Source: Clostridiaceae bacterium
GTDB lineage: Bacteria > Bacillota > Clostridia > Acetivibrionales > DTU013
Assembly (NCBI GenBank): GCA_012799845.1
Contig: JAAZKL010000130.1
Location: 1 to 5,551 of the forward strand
Length of the DNA: 5,551 bases
Direction of reading: 5' to 3'
In this document: positions 1-5,551 of the stretch, piece by piece
Position numbering within the stretch: the first letter of the stretch is position 1
How the letters are laid out: each line of letters starts with the position of its first letter
Program-made: the position numbers and the translations under genes
The notes under the pieces: model-generated
What the model was told of the DNA's origin: nothing
What the model saw: only the letters and a program-made list of their open reading frames with translations
The model's database searches: none

Positions 1-243
1 ATACAGGACCAATCCTGCGGCTGCAAAAATCAGGAGATAGGCCATCTTGTAATATGCAAACAGGTCGAAGCGCATACTTCTGCCATCCCAGTACAGGTTG
101 CCCGGATCACTGACAACGACCTTCCTTACATATATGATCAGCGGTACGACGGCAACGATGAGGCACAGCGGCATTGCCATGTACAATTCGTGCTTCCTGT
201 TCCTTATTTCTCTCTCCCGCTTTTTAGATTTACTCCTCGACAA
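1..243 (-). CDS. Membrane protein of unknown function, N-terminal 81 residues (3' end outside window)
   Basis: This reading frame is open from a TTG at 241-243 to the left edge of the window, so only the N-terminal part of the protein is visible. The start is chosen because a GGGGG-type ribosome binding site lies 7 bases upstream (251-256) and a TAG stop in the same frame lies four codons further upstream. An ATG at codon 22 is the alternative. The first ~20 residues are highly basic (SRSKSKKRERE, then RNRK). A hydrophobic membrane segment follows at about residues 23-40, then an extracytoplasmic-looking stretch with the motif DPGNLYWDG and, further on, FDLFAYYK, and then a second membrane segment starting near residue 67. 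The positive-inside rule puts the N-terminus in the cytoplasm. A short loop ending in a D-F-x-Y-Y-K type motif before TM2 recalls large clostridial polytopic proteins annotated as O-antigen ligase/polymerase-like. That resemblance is from memory and weak, and the function is best left as unknown. The gene is divergent from the chemoreceptor gene. Confidence 0.78.
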   Translation of the reverse strand, partial: MSRSKSKKREREIRNRKHELYMAMPLCLIVAVVPLIIYVRKVVVSDPGNLYWDGRSMRFDLFAYYKMAYLLIFAAAGLVLY

Positions 244-250
244 CTTACGA

Positions 251-256
251 CCCCCT
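251..256 (-). promoter_or_regulatory. Ribosome binding site deciding the TTG start
   Basis: Read on the minus strand this is AGGGGG, seven bases before the TTG codon at 241-243. No comparable purine-rich element precedes the downstream in-frame ATG (codon 22), which is why the TTG start is preferred. Confidence 0.65.
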
Positions 257-268
257 GTCTATTCATTT

Positions 269-298
269 ATTCTACCAGAAAAAAAGAAGTTATGACAG
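269..298 (-). promoter_or_regulatory. Probable sigma-A promoter (extended -10) for the left membrane protein gene
   Basis: On the minus strand there is a TAGAAT -10 hexamer (269-274, five of six consensus bases) directly preceded by TGG, which fits the extended -10 pattern TGn. A CTGTCA -35-like hexamer (293-298, four of six bases) sits 18 bases further upstream. Transcription would start near 262, giving a leader of about 20 bases that contains the ribosome binding site. This is seen by eye only. Confidence 0.5.
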
Positions 299-358
299 AG
301 CAAACTACTAAAATCAGCAGGAAAATATGACGAAAAAACGGGATTATTTACCTTTATC

Positions 359-366
359 GCCGATAT
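359..366 (+). promoter_or_regulatory. SigD-type -10 element (GCCGATAT), uncertain
   Basis: The octamer GCCGATAT matches the -10 consensus of the Firmicute flagellar/chemotaxis sigma factor SigD exactly, and it lies about 110 bases upstream of a chemoreceptor gene, a usual SigD target class. Against it, no TAAA -35 element is present 12-16 bases upstream; that region reads CGGGATTA. The nearest A-rich run (333-338) is about 20 bases away. It may therefore be a chance match. Confidence 0.25.
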
Positions 367-441
367 ATCATCCGATATCCTGCCGCCTTTTATCGATCAG
401 CCCTTCTTGCGGCCCTTCTGTACTTATTGTTCTAAATTATG

Positions 442-447
442 TATAAT
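442..447 (+). promoter_or_regulatory. Probable sigma-A -10 hexamer for the chemoreceptor gene
   Basis: A perfect TATAAT lies 31 bases before the GTG start of the chemoreceptor gene, which would give a leader of about 25 bases. The -35 region at 17 bp spacing (419-424, TGTACT) matches only three of six consensus bases, so the promoter may need an activator or may be intrinsically modest. A direct repeat of GCCCTTCT (400-407 and 412-419) abuts this -35 region. Confidence 0.55.
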
Positions 448-467
448 ATTATTAGTGAACATAAACT

Positions 468-475
468 GAGGTGAT
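468..475 (+). promoter_or_regulatory. Ribosome binding site deciding the GTG start
   Basis: GAGGTGAT is a strong Shine-Dalgarno sequence. Its GAGGTG core ends five bases before the GTG at 479-481. A TGA stop in the same frame at 467-469 excludes any earlier start, so the GTG is the most upstream possible start and is well supported. Confidence 0.85.
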
Positions 476-478
476 AAT

Positions 479-2275
479 GTGGAACTGGCAAAAAAGGCGA
501 ACCGGCATGCCGTCTTTTGGGTACACATCATGCATCTCATCTTCATCATCAATTGTATCATCGCATATATAAACGTCAAAACCACACTCGTTCCATTGCT
601 TGTAACCATAATAGCCGGGATGCTCAACTGTGTATCTACGCTGCTCATATACAGGGCAAACTCGCTGTCGGACCTGATCAGATACATCGGCCCGGCAGGG
701 ATTTATCTGACCCATCTGTACCTCATGATCACAACACAGATATCGTTGAGCAATTTCATCGTGTTTCTCGCATTGATAATAATGTCATTGATGTATTTCA
801 ATAAATGGCTGACAGGTTCGATACTGCTCTTAACAGTGCTTACACAGACGATATATACCGCAATGGTGCAGCAGGGCGGCCTTACGCTGCAGGATATACT
901 GATAAACGTGCTGACGCTTGCAGGTTTCGCCCTGGCGGCAACGGCTTCCCTTCATATATACGGGAAAATGGCCGTGTCCATAAAGGCCAACGCGGACAGG
1001 ATGGCCGGCAGTTTCAGTCATGCCAGTGAGCTCGCCGACAGCATCTATGCCAAGGTGACCCAGCTGGAGGTGGAAACAGAAGTTCTCAGAAAAGGCAGCT
1101 ATGAGTTCAAAAAGTCAATGGAAGAAATCGCAGCAGCTATAGAGGATATAGCAAAAGGCTCATTGAGCATATTATCCGACACCGAAAAGATAACGCTGCA
1201 CATAGCCGAGTTGGAAAAAGCCCTTGAAGACAACCGCGACCAGGTGAAACACGTCACCGGGAATGTGGAAGAGATTATCGGCAACAAGAACCAGGGGCTC
1301 GAACTGATGAGTGAACTGAGGAAACAAAACGAAGCGACCACGCAGGCCGTTGCAGAGATAAACAAAATGATCAACCAGGCCAGCATCGATACGGATAAAA
1401 TCGTTGCCGCCGGTGATACGATCAAGTCGATAGCATCCCAGACAAGCATGCTTACCCTGAACGCAGCCATAGAGGCGGTCAGAAGCGGAGAAGCAGGCAA
1501 AGGATTCGCCGTGATAGCCGATGAAATAAGGAACCTGTCCGGGGAAACGAACAATTATGCCGAAGAGATTCAGAAATGCACTTCCGGGCTGACCAACAGC
1601 GTCGTCAATTCCATCAACGGGCTGGAAAAAGTGAATTCTGCCCTGGAGGAAGAGAGCAGAGGCGTAAAGGATATGGATGATATCCTGGATAAAATCCATG
1701 AGTCCTTGTCATCGACACAGGACTGTATAGTTAAGCTGAATGATTCCGGGGACGCGATCCTGGATCGGGCAACGAACATAAAGGATCTGATGGACAATTT
1801 ATACTCTACGAACCAGGAAACTTCGGCATATACGAACCAGTCATCCGCCAACATGCAGCAGCAGACAGAATATATCGATTCGATCATCAGGCTTGGCGAC
1901 AACCTGGGAGAGATGGCCTATAACTTAAGGGACAAATCAATGGAGATAAAAATGCTCATCGATATCGAATCGATGATAGAGTACCTGGATGCGAAGGGAT
2001 ACAGCAACGAGAATCTCATCGAGGTATGCCGGAAGCTGAATATCACATCGGCATATGTTGCAGATGAGAGAGGCTATGTACACTTCTGCAATGAGGAAAT
2101 AGGTAGAGGCATCAACCTCTTCGAGATCGACCCGGACCTCAGGCAGTTGCTTGACGGGGCTGATTACATGGCGACTCCCATCAAGCAAAGAGTAGAGGAC
2201 GGAAAGACCTATAAGTTCCTGTCCGTGTACAGGAATAATAAAATCTATGAGTTGGGCATCGATCTGAGCAGGTAA
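479..2275 (+). CDS. Methyl-accepting chemotaxis protein-like receptor with six TM segments and a C-terminal sensor-like domain
   Basis: This 598-residue protein is a transmembrane chemoreceptor expected to control a CheA-CheW kinase complex. Six hydrophobic segments occupy about residues 12-31, 37-58, 68-87, 90-107, 112-130 and 137-161, with only short loops, so there is no large periplasmic ligand domain. Residues 165-490 are a long helical coiled coil. The signalling tip at 315-354 is canonical: [19 protein letters not shown], then [26 protein letters not shown] module is not recognisable; no proline occurs between P72 and P552, consistent with TM6 running directly into the signalling helix. 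Residues ~495-598 form a compact extra domain ([19 protein letters not shown] ... [20 protein letters not shown]) that looks like a small alpha/beta PAS- or Cache-like sensor, which is inference. No CheR-binding pentapeptide (NWETF type) ends the protein. The start is GTG with a strong ribosome binding site. The gene stands alone on its strand and is followed by a terminator. The receptor role is secure; ligand and output are unknown. Confidence 0.93.
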   Translation: MELAKKANRHAVFWVHIMHLIFIINCIIAYINVKTTLVPLLVTIIAGMLNCVSTLLIYRANSLSDLIRYIGPAGIYLTHLYLMITTQISLSNFIVFLALIIMSLMYFNKWLTGSILLLTVLTQTIYTAMVQQGGLTLQDILINVLTLAGFALAATASLHIYGKMAVSIKANADRMAGSFSHASELADSIYAKVTQLEVETEVLRKGSYEFKKSMEEIAAAIEDIAKGSLSILSDTEKITLHIAELEKALEDNRDQVKHVTGNVEEIIGNKNQGLELMSELRKQNEATTQAVAEINKMINQASIDTDKIVAAGDTIKSIASQTSMLTLNAAIEAVRSGEAGKGFAVIADEIRNLSGETNNYAEEIQKCTSGLTNSVVNSINGLEKVNSALEEESRGVKDMDDILDKIHESLSSTQDCIVKLNDSGDAILDRATNIKDLMDNLYSTNQETSAYTNQSSANMQQQTEYIDSIIRLGDNLGEMAYNLRDKSMEIKMLIDIESMIEYLDAKGYSNENLIEVCRKLNITSAYVADERGYVHFCNEEIGRGINLFEIDPDLRQLLDGADYMATPIKQRVEDGKTYKFLSVYRNNKIYELGIDLSR

Positions 2276-2434
2276 GTAATGTCAGCCATAAAGTACTGCC
2301 TGAACTATGCATAAAATACACGGCGCGGCATGGTTCGGCCTGTGCCACGGTAAAAAAGTGAGCTTATAAACAGATTTACAATTGGTTTCTATACGATAGG
2401 TTCTTTTATAACATCACCTAAAAGTAAAAAGATA
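2276..2434. other. Intergenic spacer after the chemoreceptor gene; no gene seen
   Basis: No coding region longer than about a dozen codons with a ribosome binding site is visible. A seven-pair hairpin with two G-U pairs can form on the plus strand (GGCGCGG with CCTGTGCC, about 2321-2346). It is not followed by a U-run, so it is not a convincing terminator. I looked for cyclic-di-GMP riboswitch signature sequences here and found none. Confidence 0.5.
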
Positions 2435-2476
2435 GCCATCTGCTGATAAACCCTTTATCAACAGATGGCATTTTTT
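2435..2476. terminator. Bidirectional rho-independent terminator
   Basis: Two 16-base arms (2435-2450 and 2454-2469) form an inverted repeat around a three-base loop. On the plus strand the stem has one C-A mismatch and is followed by ATTTTTT (2470-2476), so it can end the chemoreceptor transcript. On the minus strand the same position becomes a U-G pair, giving an uninterrupted stem followed by a looser T-rich tract (about TATCTTTTT), so it can end the tRNA-Leu transcript coming the other way. The plus-strand T-run touches the last base of the tRNA CCA end. Confidence 0.9.
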
Positions 2477-2559
2477 GGTGCGGATGACAGGACTTGAACC
2501 TGCACGGGAGCACCACCAGATCCTAAATCTGGCGCGTCTGCCAATTCCGCCACATCCGC
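2476..2559 (-). tRNA. tRNA-Leu (anticodon UAG)
   Basis: The minus strand folds into a class II tRNA of 84 bases including an encoded CCA (2476-2478). The acceptor arms GCGGATG (2553-2559) and CATCCGC (2480-2486) pair fully. The D arm is GCG/CGC, and the anticodon stem CCAGA/TCTGG encloses the loop TTTAGGA, with anticodon TAG at 2523-2525. A long variable arm follows (TGGTGCTCCCGTG), then a T arm with the TTCAAGT loop. The long variable arm, the anticodon and discriminator base A all indicate leucine; it decodes CUA and, through wobble, probably other CUN codons. It has its own strong promoter and a terminator directly downstream. Confidence 0.97.
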
Positions 2560-2574
2560 AAACGTACAAGTGAA

Positions 2575-2603
2575 ATTATAATTGCTGCAGGCTGCAGTGT
2601 CAA
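2575..2603 (-). promoter_or_regulatory. Consensus sigma-A promoter of the tRNA-Leu gene
   Basis: On the minus strand a perfect TTGACA (2598-2603) and a perfect TATAAT (2575-2580) are separated by exactly 17 bases (2581-2597). The -10 element ends 15 bases before the mature tRNA 5' end, predicting a 5' leader of about 8 bases for RNase P to remove. The spacer contains two copies of the palindrome CTGCAG (2585-2590 and 2592-2597). Confidence 0.92.
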
Positions 2604-2734
2604 GCAACCGCGATAAGCTAAAGTTCCAGTGACAGGGCAGATACTGTGCAGCGCGCGTAAACAGAAGCTTTATTCCGCTAAAGTTTATTTACATTGTACA
2701 ATATTCGCATCATACTGCGGCGCATTAAGCCCGC
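2604..2734. other. Spacer between the GGDEF-EAL gene and the tRNA promoter; no terminator seen
   Basis: This stretch holds no coding region I can support. It contains a perfect 10-base palindrome, ATTGTACAAT (2693-2702), and a 9-base direct repeat, GCTAAAGTT (2617-2625 and 2677-2685). No hairpin followed by a T-run is present on the minus strand, so the GGDEF-EAL transcript has no obvious intrinsic terminator before the tRNA gene and might read on to the hairpin at 2435-2476. Confidence 0.5.
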
Positions 2735-5551
2735 TTACTCGCCTTCAGGCCTGCCCGAGCGGATTATCAGTTCCTGTACCTCCTCGGCGCGTATCGGGCG
2801 GCTTATATAGAAGCCCTGGACCTCGTCGCAGCCGATATGCTTCAGGAAATCAAACTGGTCCTTATGCTCGACGCCCTCCGCAACCACCTTGATCCCAAGT
2901 GTCTGCGAAAGGTGTATCATGCCGTTGACCAACGTCTGGTCCTTTTCGCTCCTGAACAGGTTGTTGATGAAGCTCCTGTCGATCTTGATCCGGTTCACGG
3001 GCATGTGGTTGAGCCGGCTCAGCGACGAGTATTCCGTGCCAAAGTCATCTATCGAAATTTCTATGCCCAGGTCCCTCAATTCCGCCAGTACACCGATTAT
3101 ATTGTCAGATTCCTTCACCGCAGCGCTCTCCGTGATCTCCAGGTCAAGGTACTCCGCCTTCAGGCCCGTCTCCATGAGTATCCTCTCCACAGCAGCGACG
3201 AAATTAAGGCTGCGCAGCTGGAGCACGGAAACATTAACAGAAATGTGCATTTCGGGCAATCCCATGTCGAGCCATGCTTTTGCCTGTCTGCAGGCTGTCC
3301 TCAGGACCCACTCGCCGATCCTGACGATCAACCCGTTCTGCTCAGCCAGCGGTATGAAGACTCCCGGATCGACAAGCCCGTAATCAGGCTGGTTCCACCG
3401 CACCAGGGCCTCCATGCACAGGATCTCGCCGGTCCTGGCCGAAACCATCGGCTGGTAATGCAGGCTCAGTTCATTGTTGTCTATTGCCCTGTATAACTTG
3501 TTGGAGAGTTCATGCTTCAGCACGACCTCCTCCTTCATATCCTCGGTACACAGGCAATACTGGCCTTTCCCCCTTGTTTTGGCCTGGTACATGGCAATGT
3601 CCGCATTCCTTATCAGCGTATCCGCGTCCCTTCCGTCAAAGGGGTATACTGCAATGCCGATACTGGCGGATTCATATATCTCCTGACCGCGCACGTCGAA
3701 AGGAGTCCTGAAAATGCTGATCATCTTGTCGGCTACTTTGTATACATCATCAATGTTCGCCATATTCTTGACCATTATAAGGAACTCGTCCCCGCCAAAG
3801 CGCGACACAGTATCGGATTTGCGCAATGCCTCCGACAACTTCCTCGCGACTTCGATTATGAGTTCGTCTCCGCCTTCGTGCCCCAGCGTGTCATTTACGT
3901 TTTTGAACGAGTCCAGGTCCATGAATATGACAGCGATAAGTTCGCATGTGCGCTCCGCCAGCAGTAATGCCTGGTTCAGCCGGTCCCTGAACAGTGTCCG
4001 GTTGGGAAGCCTGGTCAGCGTGTCATAATACGCCATGAAGTGTATCTGCCTCTCCTGCCTTATCCTCTCGATCGTTACGGCTATTATGTTCGTAATGATC
4101 ATCAGGTTGTTTTTGTCAACAGCCCCCCACGCCTTTTTTTTCGTGACCGACTGCAGCGTCAGATAGCCATAGATATTGTCATTGTTCTCGATAGGCAGCA
4201 CGAGCAGCGATTTGACCTGCTTGTCCATTATCTGGACTATATCGTTATATTCATTCGGCGGCAGGTCATCCACATCAAAAACCTCCAGGCTGTTGGACGA
4301 TGAAAACATGCTTTTCAGGTACGGGCAATCGTTAAGACCGATTTCCCGGGTAACAGCGCATTCCGCGTCCTGCCCGTCCATCCATGCATATGCACAGGAT
4401 ATTTTATCTTTCTCATCGTTGAGCAGGTAGATAAATGCGCCGTCCGTCATCGTGAATTCGCTTATCATGTGCAGCGTATCATTCATTGCCTCGTCAAAGT
4501 TCTTCTCGCCGACGCTGATATAGTGCGTCGATATATCCGCCACCAGCTCCTGGAAACTGATCTGGTATGCATTTTCAAGCAGCTTTGTCCTGAACACGTT
4601 CATGATGAACAATGCGATCCATATCGCAAGCGCACTCAGGGCTATCCTGCCCACATGGTCCGAGGAATCGAGCTGGATCGTCATCCCGGGCTTCAGGAGG
4701 AAGACCACCAGGTGTGTCAGAATGATCGAAGCCGCTACGAAGACCTGTATGATCCTGCTTATCATCGCTATGGAAATGATGAGGAAAATGAACGTGTGTG
4801 CCCAGACGGTGACAGCGGCGTATTCGATGAAATTCAGCGTCAGCACGGGTATCAGCACGAAGAACACAGCCGCATATATGAAGTCCTTGTACCTGTTGCT
4901 TCTTTTGATCCTTTCGATCACCTCGAAAATGATGCCCGCCGTTACCAGCGAACCGCTGAAAATGAGGATCGGCACAAGCTCCATGGCCTTGTAGATAAAA
5001 TACATGACAACGACATTCAGTATACTGGCGATGAAAAGGTAAGTCGCAAGGTAATGGATGATCTTCATCCTTATTTGATAACCGAACAGCAGCGAATCAG
5101 CCACATTTTTTCTCGTATCAAGAAAGCCGTATTTCTGCATGGCATAGCTCACGGCCGCAACCGGCAGCATCATGACCACCGGGGCCAACTGGGGTATCCT
5201 GATGGAAAACACATTGTTAACAATGCTCTCGGTAAACGCTCCCAGCACCAGGGTAACCAGGAATACCCTGATGATGATATTCGCCTGCTTCCTGACATTC
5301 CTGCTGTTTTCTGACCTTCCCCATTTCCAGACAAGGTATATACCGACTGAAGTGTAGCCCAGGTAATATAAAATAAAGAACCAGTCCCATGGGTTTTTGA
5401 TCGAGACATTGACCCACCCCATGGGTGTCTGCACCAGGTTGAACTGCTTCGGATTGAGCCACGGAAAATATTCGGGGAGATATGTAAATACCGTAAGGCA
5501 GACTGCTGCCGGAAGGTAAAGGAGTGCGTATTTCCACCACCTGTTCAGCAT
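2735..5551 (-). CDS. Membrane-bound 7TM/6TM-GAF-GGDEF-EAL cyclic-di-GMP signalling protein (5' end probably outside window)
   Basis: The visible 938 residues start at the window edge; residue numbers count from there. Membrane segments at about 6-24, 55-76, 91-110 and 121-138 resemble the C-terminal half of the 7TM module found at the N-terminus of some histidine kinases, so roughly three more TM segments probably lie upstream. A second membrane block with about six segments spans 163-321. A GAF-like domain (~330-497) follows, then a GGDEF diguanylate cyclase domain (~505-665) with DLDSFKNVND (545-554), intact GGDEF at 586-590 and an RxxD inhibitory site (R577-D580) five residues before it. 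The EAL phosphodiesterase domain (~680-928) keeps EAL (714-716), N773, E805, the D835-D836 pair, K856, E892 and Q912. By family knowledge it should synthesise cyclic di-GMP from GTP and hydrolyse it to pGpG at the membrane; both halves look catalytically intact, and which dominates cannot be read here. The loop usually DDFGTG reads DDFGTE. The stop is TAA at 2735-2737. The tRNA-Leu gene follows on the same strand. Confidence 0.95.
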   Translation of the reverse strand: MLNRWWKYALLYLPAAVCLTVFTYLPEYFPWLNPKQFNLVQTPMGWVNVSIKNPWDWFFILYYLGYTSVGIYLVWKWGRSENSRNVRKQANIIIRVFLVTLVLGAFTESIVNNVFSIRIPQLAPVVMMLPVAAVSYAMQKYGFLDTRKNVADSLLFGYQIRMKIIHYLATYLFIASILNVVVMYFIYKAMELVPILIFSGSLVTAGIIFEVIERIKRSNRYKDFIYAAVFFVLIPVLTLNFIEYAAVTVWAHTFIFLIISIAMISRIIQVFVAASIILTHLVVFLLKPGMTIQLDSSDHVGRIALSALAIWIALFIMNVFRTKLLENAYQISFQELVADISTHYISVGEKNFDEAMNDTLHMISEFTMTDGAFIYLLNDEKDKISCAYAWMDGQDAECAVTREIGLNDCPYLKSMFSSSNSLEVFDVDDLPPNEYNDIVQIMDKQVKSLLVLPIENNDNIYGYLTLQSVTKKKAWGAVDKNNLMIITNIIAVTIERIRQERQIHFMAYYDTLTRLPNRTLFRDRLNQALLLAERTCELIAVIFMDLDSFKNVNDTLGHEGGDELIIEVARKLSEALRKSDTVSRFGGDEFLIMVKNMANIDDVYKVADKMISIFRTPFDVRGQEIYESASIGIAVYPFDGRDADTLIRNADIAMYQAKTRGKGQYCLCTEDMKEEVVLKHELSNKLYRAIDNNELSLHYQPMVSARTGEILCMEALVRWNQPDYGLVDPGVFIPLAEQNGLIVRIGEWVLRTACRQAKAWLDMGLPEMHISVNVSVLQLRSLNFVAAVERILMETGLKAEYLDLEITESAAVKESDNIIGVLAELRDLGIEISIDDFGTEYSSLSRLNHMPVNRIKIDRSFINNLFRSEKDQTLVNGMIHLSQTLGIKVVAEGVEHKDQFDFLKHIGCDEVQGFYISRPIRAEEVQELIIRSGRPEGE

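Noticed and set aside
98..295. A 65-codon plus-strand open frame at the left end
   Set aside because: It lies antisense to the N-terminal coding region of the left membrane protein and its promoter, has no ribosome binding site of note, and its composition is not protein-like.
244..478. A cyclic-di-GMP (GEMM) riboswitch in the leader of either divergent gene
   Set aside because: The conserved GCAAACC and GACGCAAAGCC-type segments of the aptamer are absent, and the predicted leaders are only about 20-25 bases.
1099..1902. Long minus-strand open frames (110-175 codons) inside the chemoreceptor gene
   Set aside because: They are antisense shadows of a strongly coding gene with canonical MCP motifs. 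They are low in motif content and have no promoter or ribosome binding site.
2321..2346. A hairpin in the spacer after the chemoreceptor gene, considered as a terminator or riboswitch
   Set aside because: The stem is only seven pairs including two G-U pairs and is followed by an A-run. No cyclic-di-GMP riboswitch core sequences are present.
2476..2603. The tRNA-Leu as an integration site for a mobile element
   Set aside because: No integrase gene, no duplicated tRNA 3' end and no direct repeat of the tRNA tail were found in the window. The flanking genes look like ordinary chromosomal signalling genes.
2837..3967. Plus-strand open frames of 151-219 codons inside the GGDEF-EAL gene
   Set aside because: They are complementary to the intact GGDEF and EAL domains, are rich in His, Arg and Pro from reverse-complement codons, and have no supporting start signals.
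4469..5314. A 281-codon plus-strand open frame opposite the membrane part of the GGDEF-EAL gene
   Set aside because: It is the longest shadow frame, but its composition (rich in D, H, R, Q and Y) is what the reverse complement of a hydrophobic membrane protein gives, and the minus-strand frame continues through with clear TM segments.
5549..5551. The ATG at the right edge as the true start of the GGDEF-EAL protein
   Set aside because: Its position exactly at the window edge is uninformative because no upstream sequence is visible, and the first membrane module looks truncated (about four of seven expected TM segments).

Overview
The window looks like chromosomal DNA from a low-to-medium GC Firmicute, most likely in the Clostridia. 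The signs are strong purine-rich ribosome binding sites, TTG and GTG start codons, a sigma-A consensus tRNA promoter, and signalling proteins of clostridial type (a multi-TM chemoreceptor and a 7TM/GAF/GGDEF/EAL protein). This assignment is inference from gene style. No phage, transposon, CRISPR or plasmid signature was seen.

Layout, left to right. (1) Positions 1-243, minus strand: the first 81 codons of a membrane protein running off the left edge, with its own promoter and ribosome binding site. (2) 244-478: a divergent intergenic region with one promoter for each flanking gene. It also holds a perfect SigD-type -10 element without a matching -35, and a short direct repeat. (3) 479-2275, plus strand: a complete 598-residue chemoreceptor-like protein. 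It has six N-terminal membrane segments, no recognisable HAMP domain, a canonical MCP hairpin tip and a compact extra domain at the C-terminus. (4) 2435-2476: a strong hairpin acting as a bidirectional terminator between convergent transcripts. (5) 2476-2559, minus strand: tRNA-Leu(UAG) with encoded CCA, preceded by a textbook TTGACA-N17-TATAAT promoter. (6) 2604-2734: a gene-free spacer with no convincing terminator. (7) 2735-5551, minus strand: a very large membrane-bound GGDEF-EAL protein (938 residues visible, N-terminus almost certainly beyond the right edge) with intact synthase and phosphodiesterase motifs and an inhibitory-site motif.

The two large genes are convergent and separately transcribed, so they are not an operon. 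Both are multi-pass membrane signal transducers: one should talk to CheA/CheW-type kinases, the other should make and/or degrade cyclic di-GMP. Both carry a six-TM block of similar topology, so they may sense related membrane-associated cues; this is a hypothesis only. I do not see a clearly new multi-gene system. The most unusual features are the architectures of the two sensory proteins.
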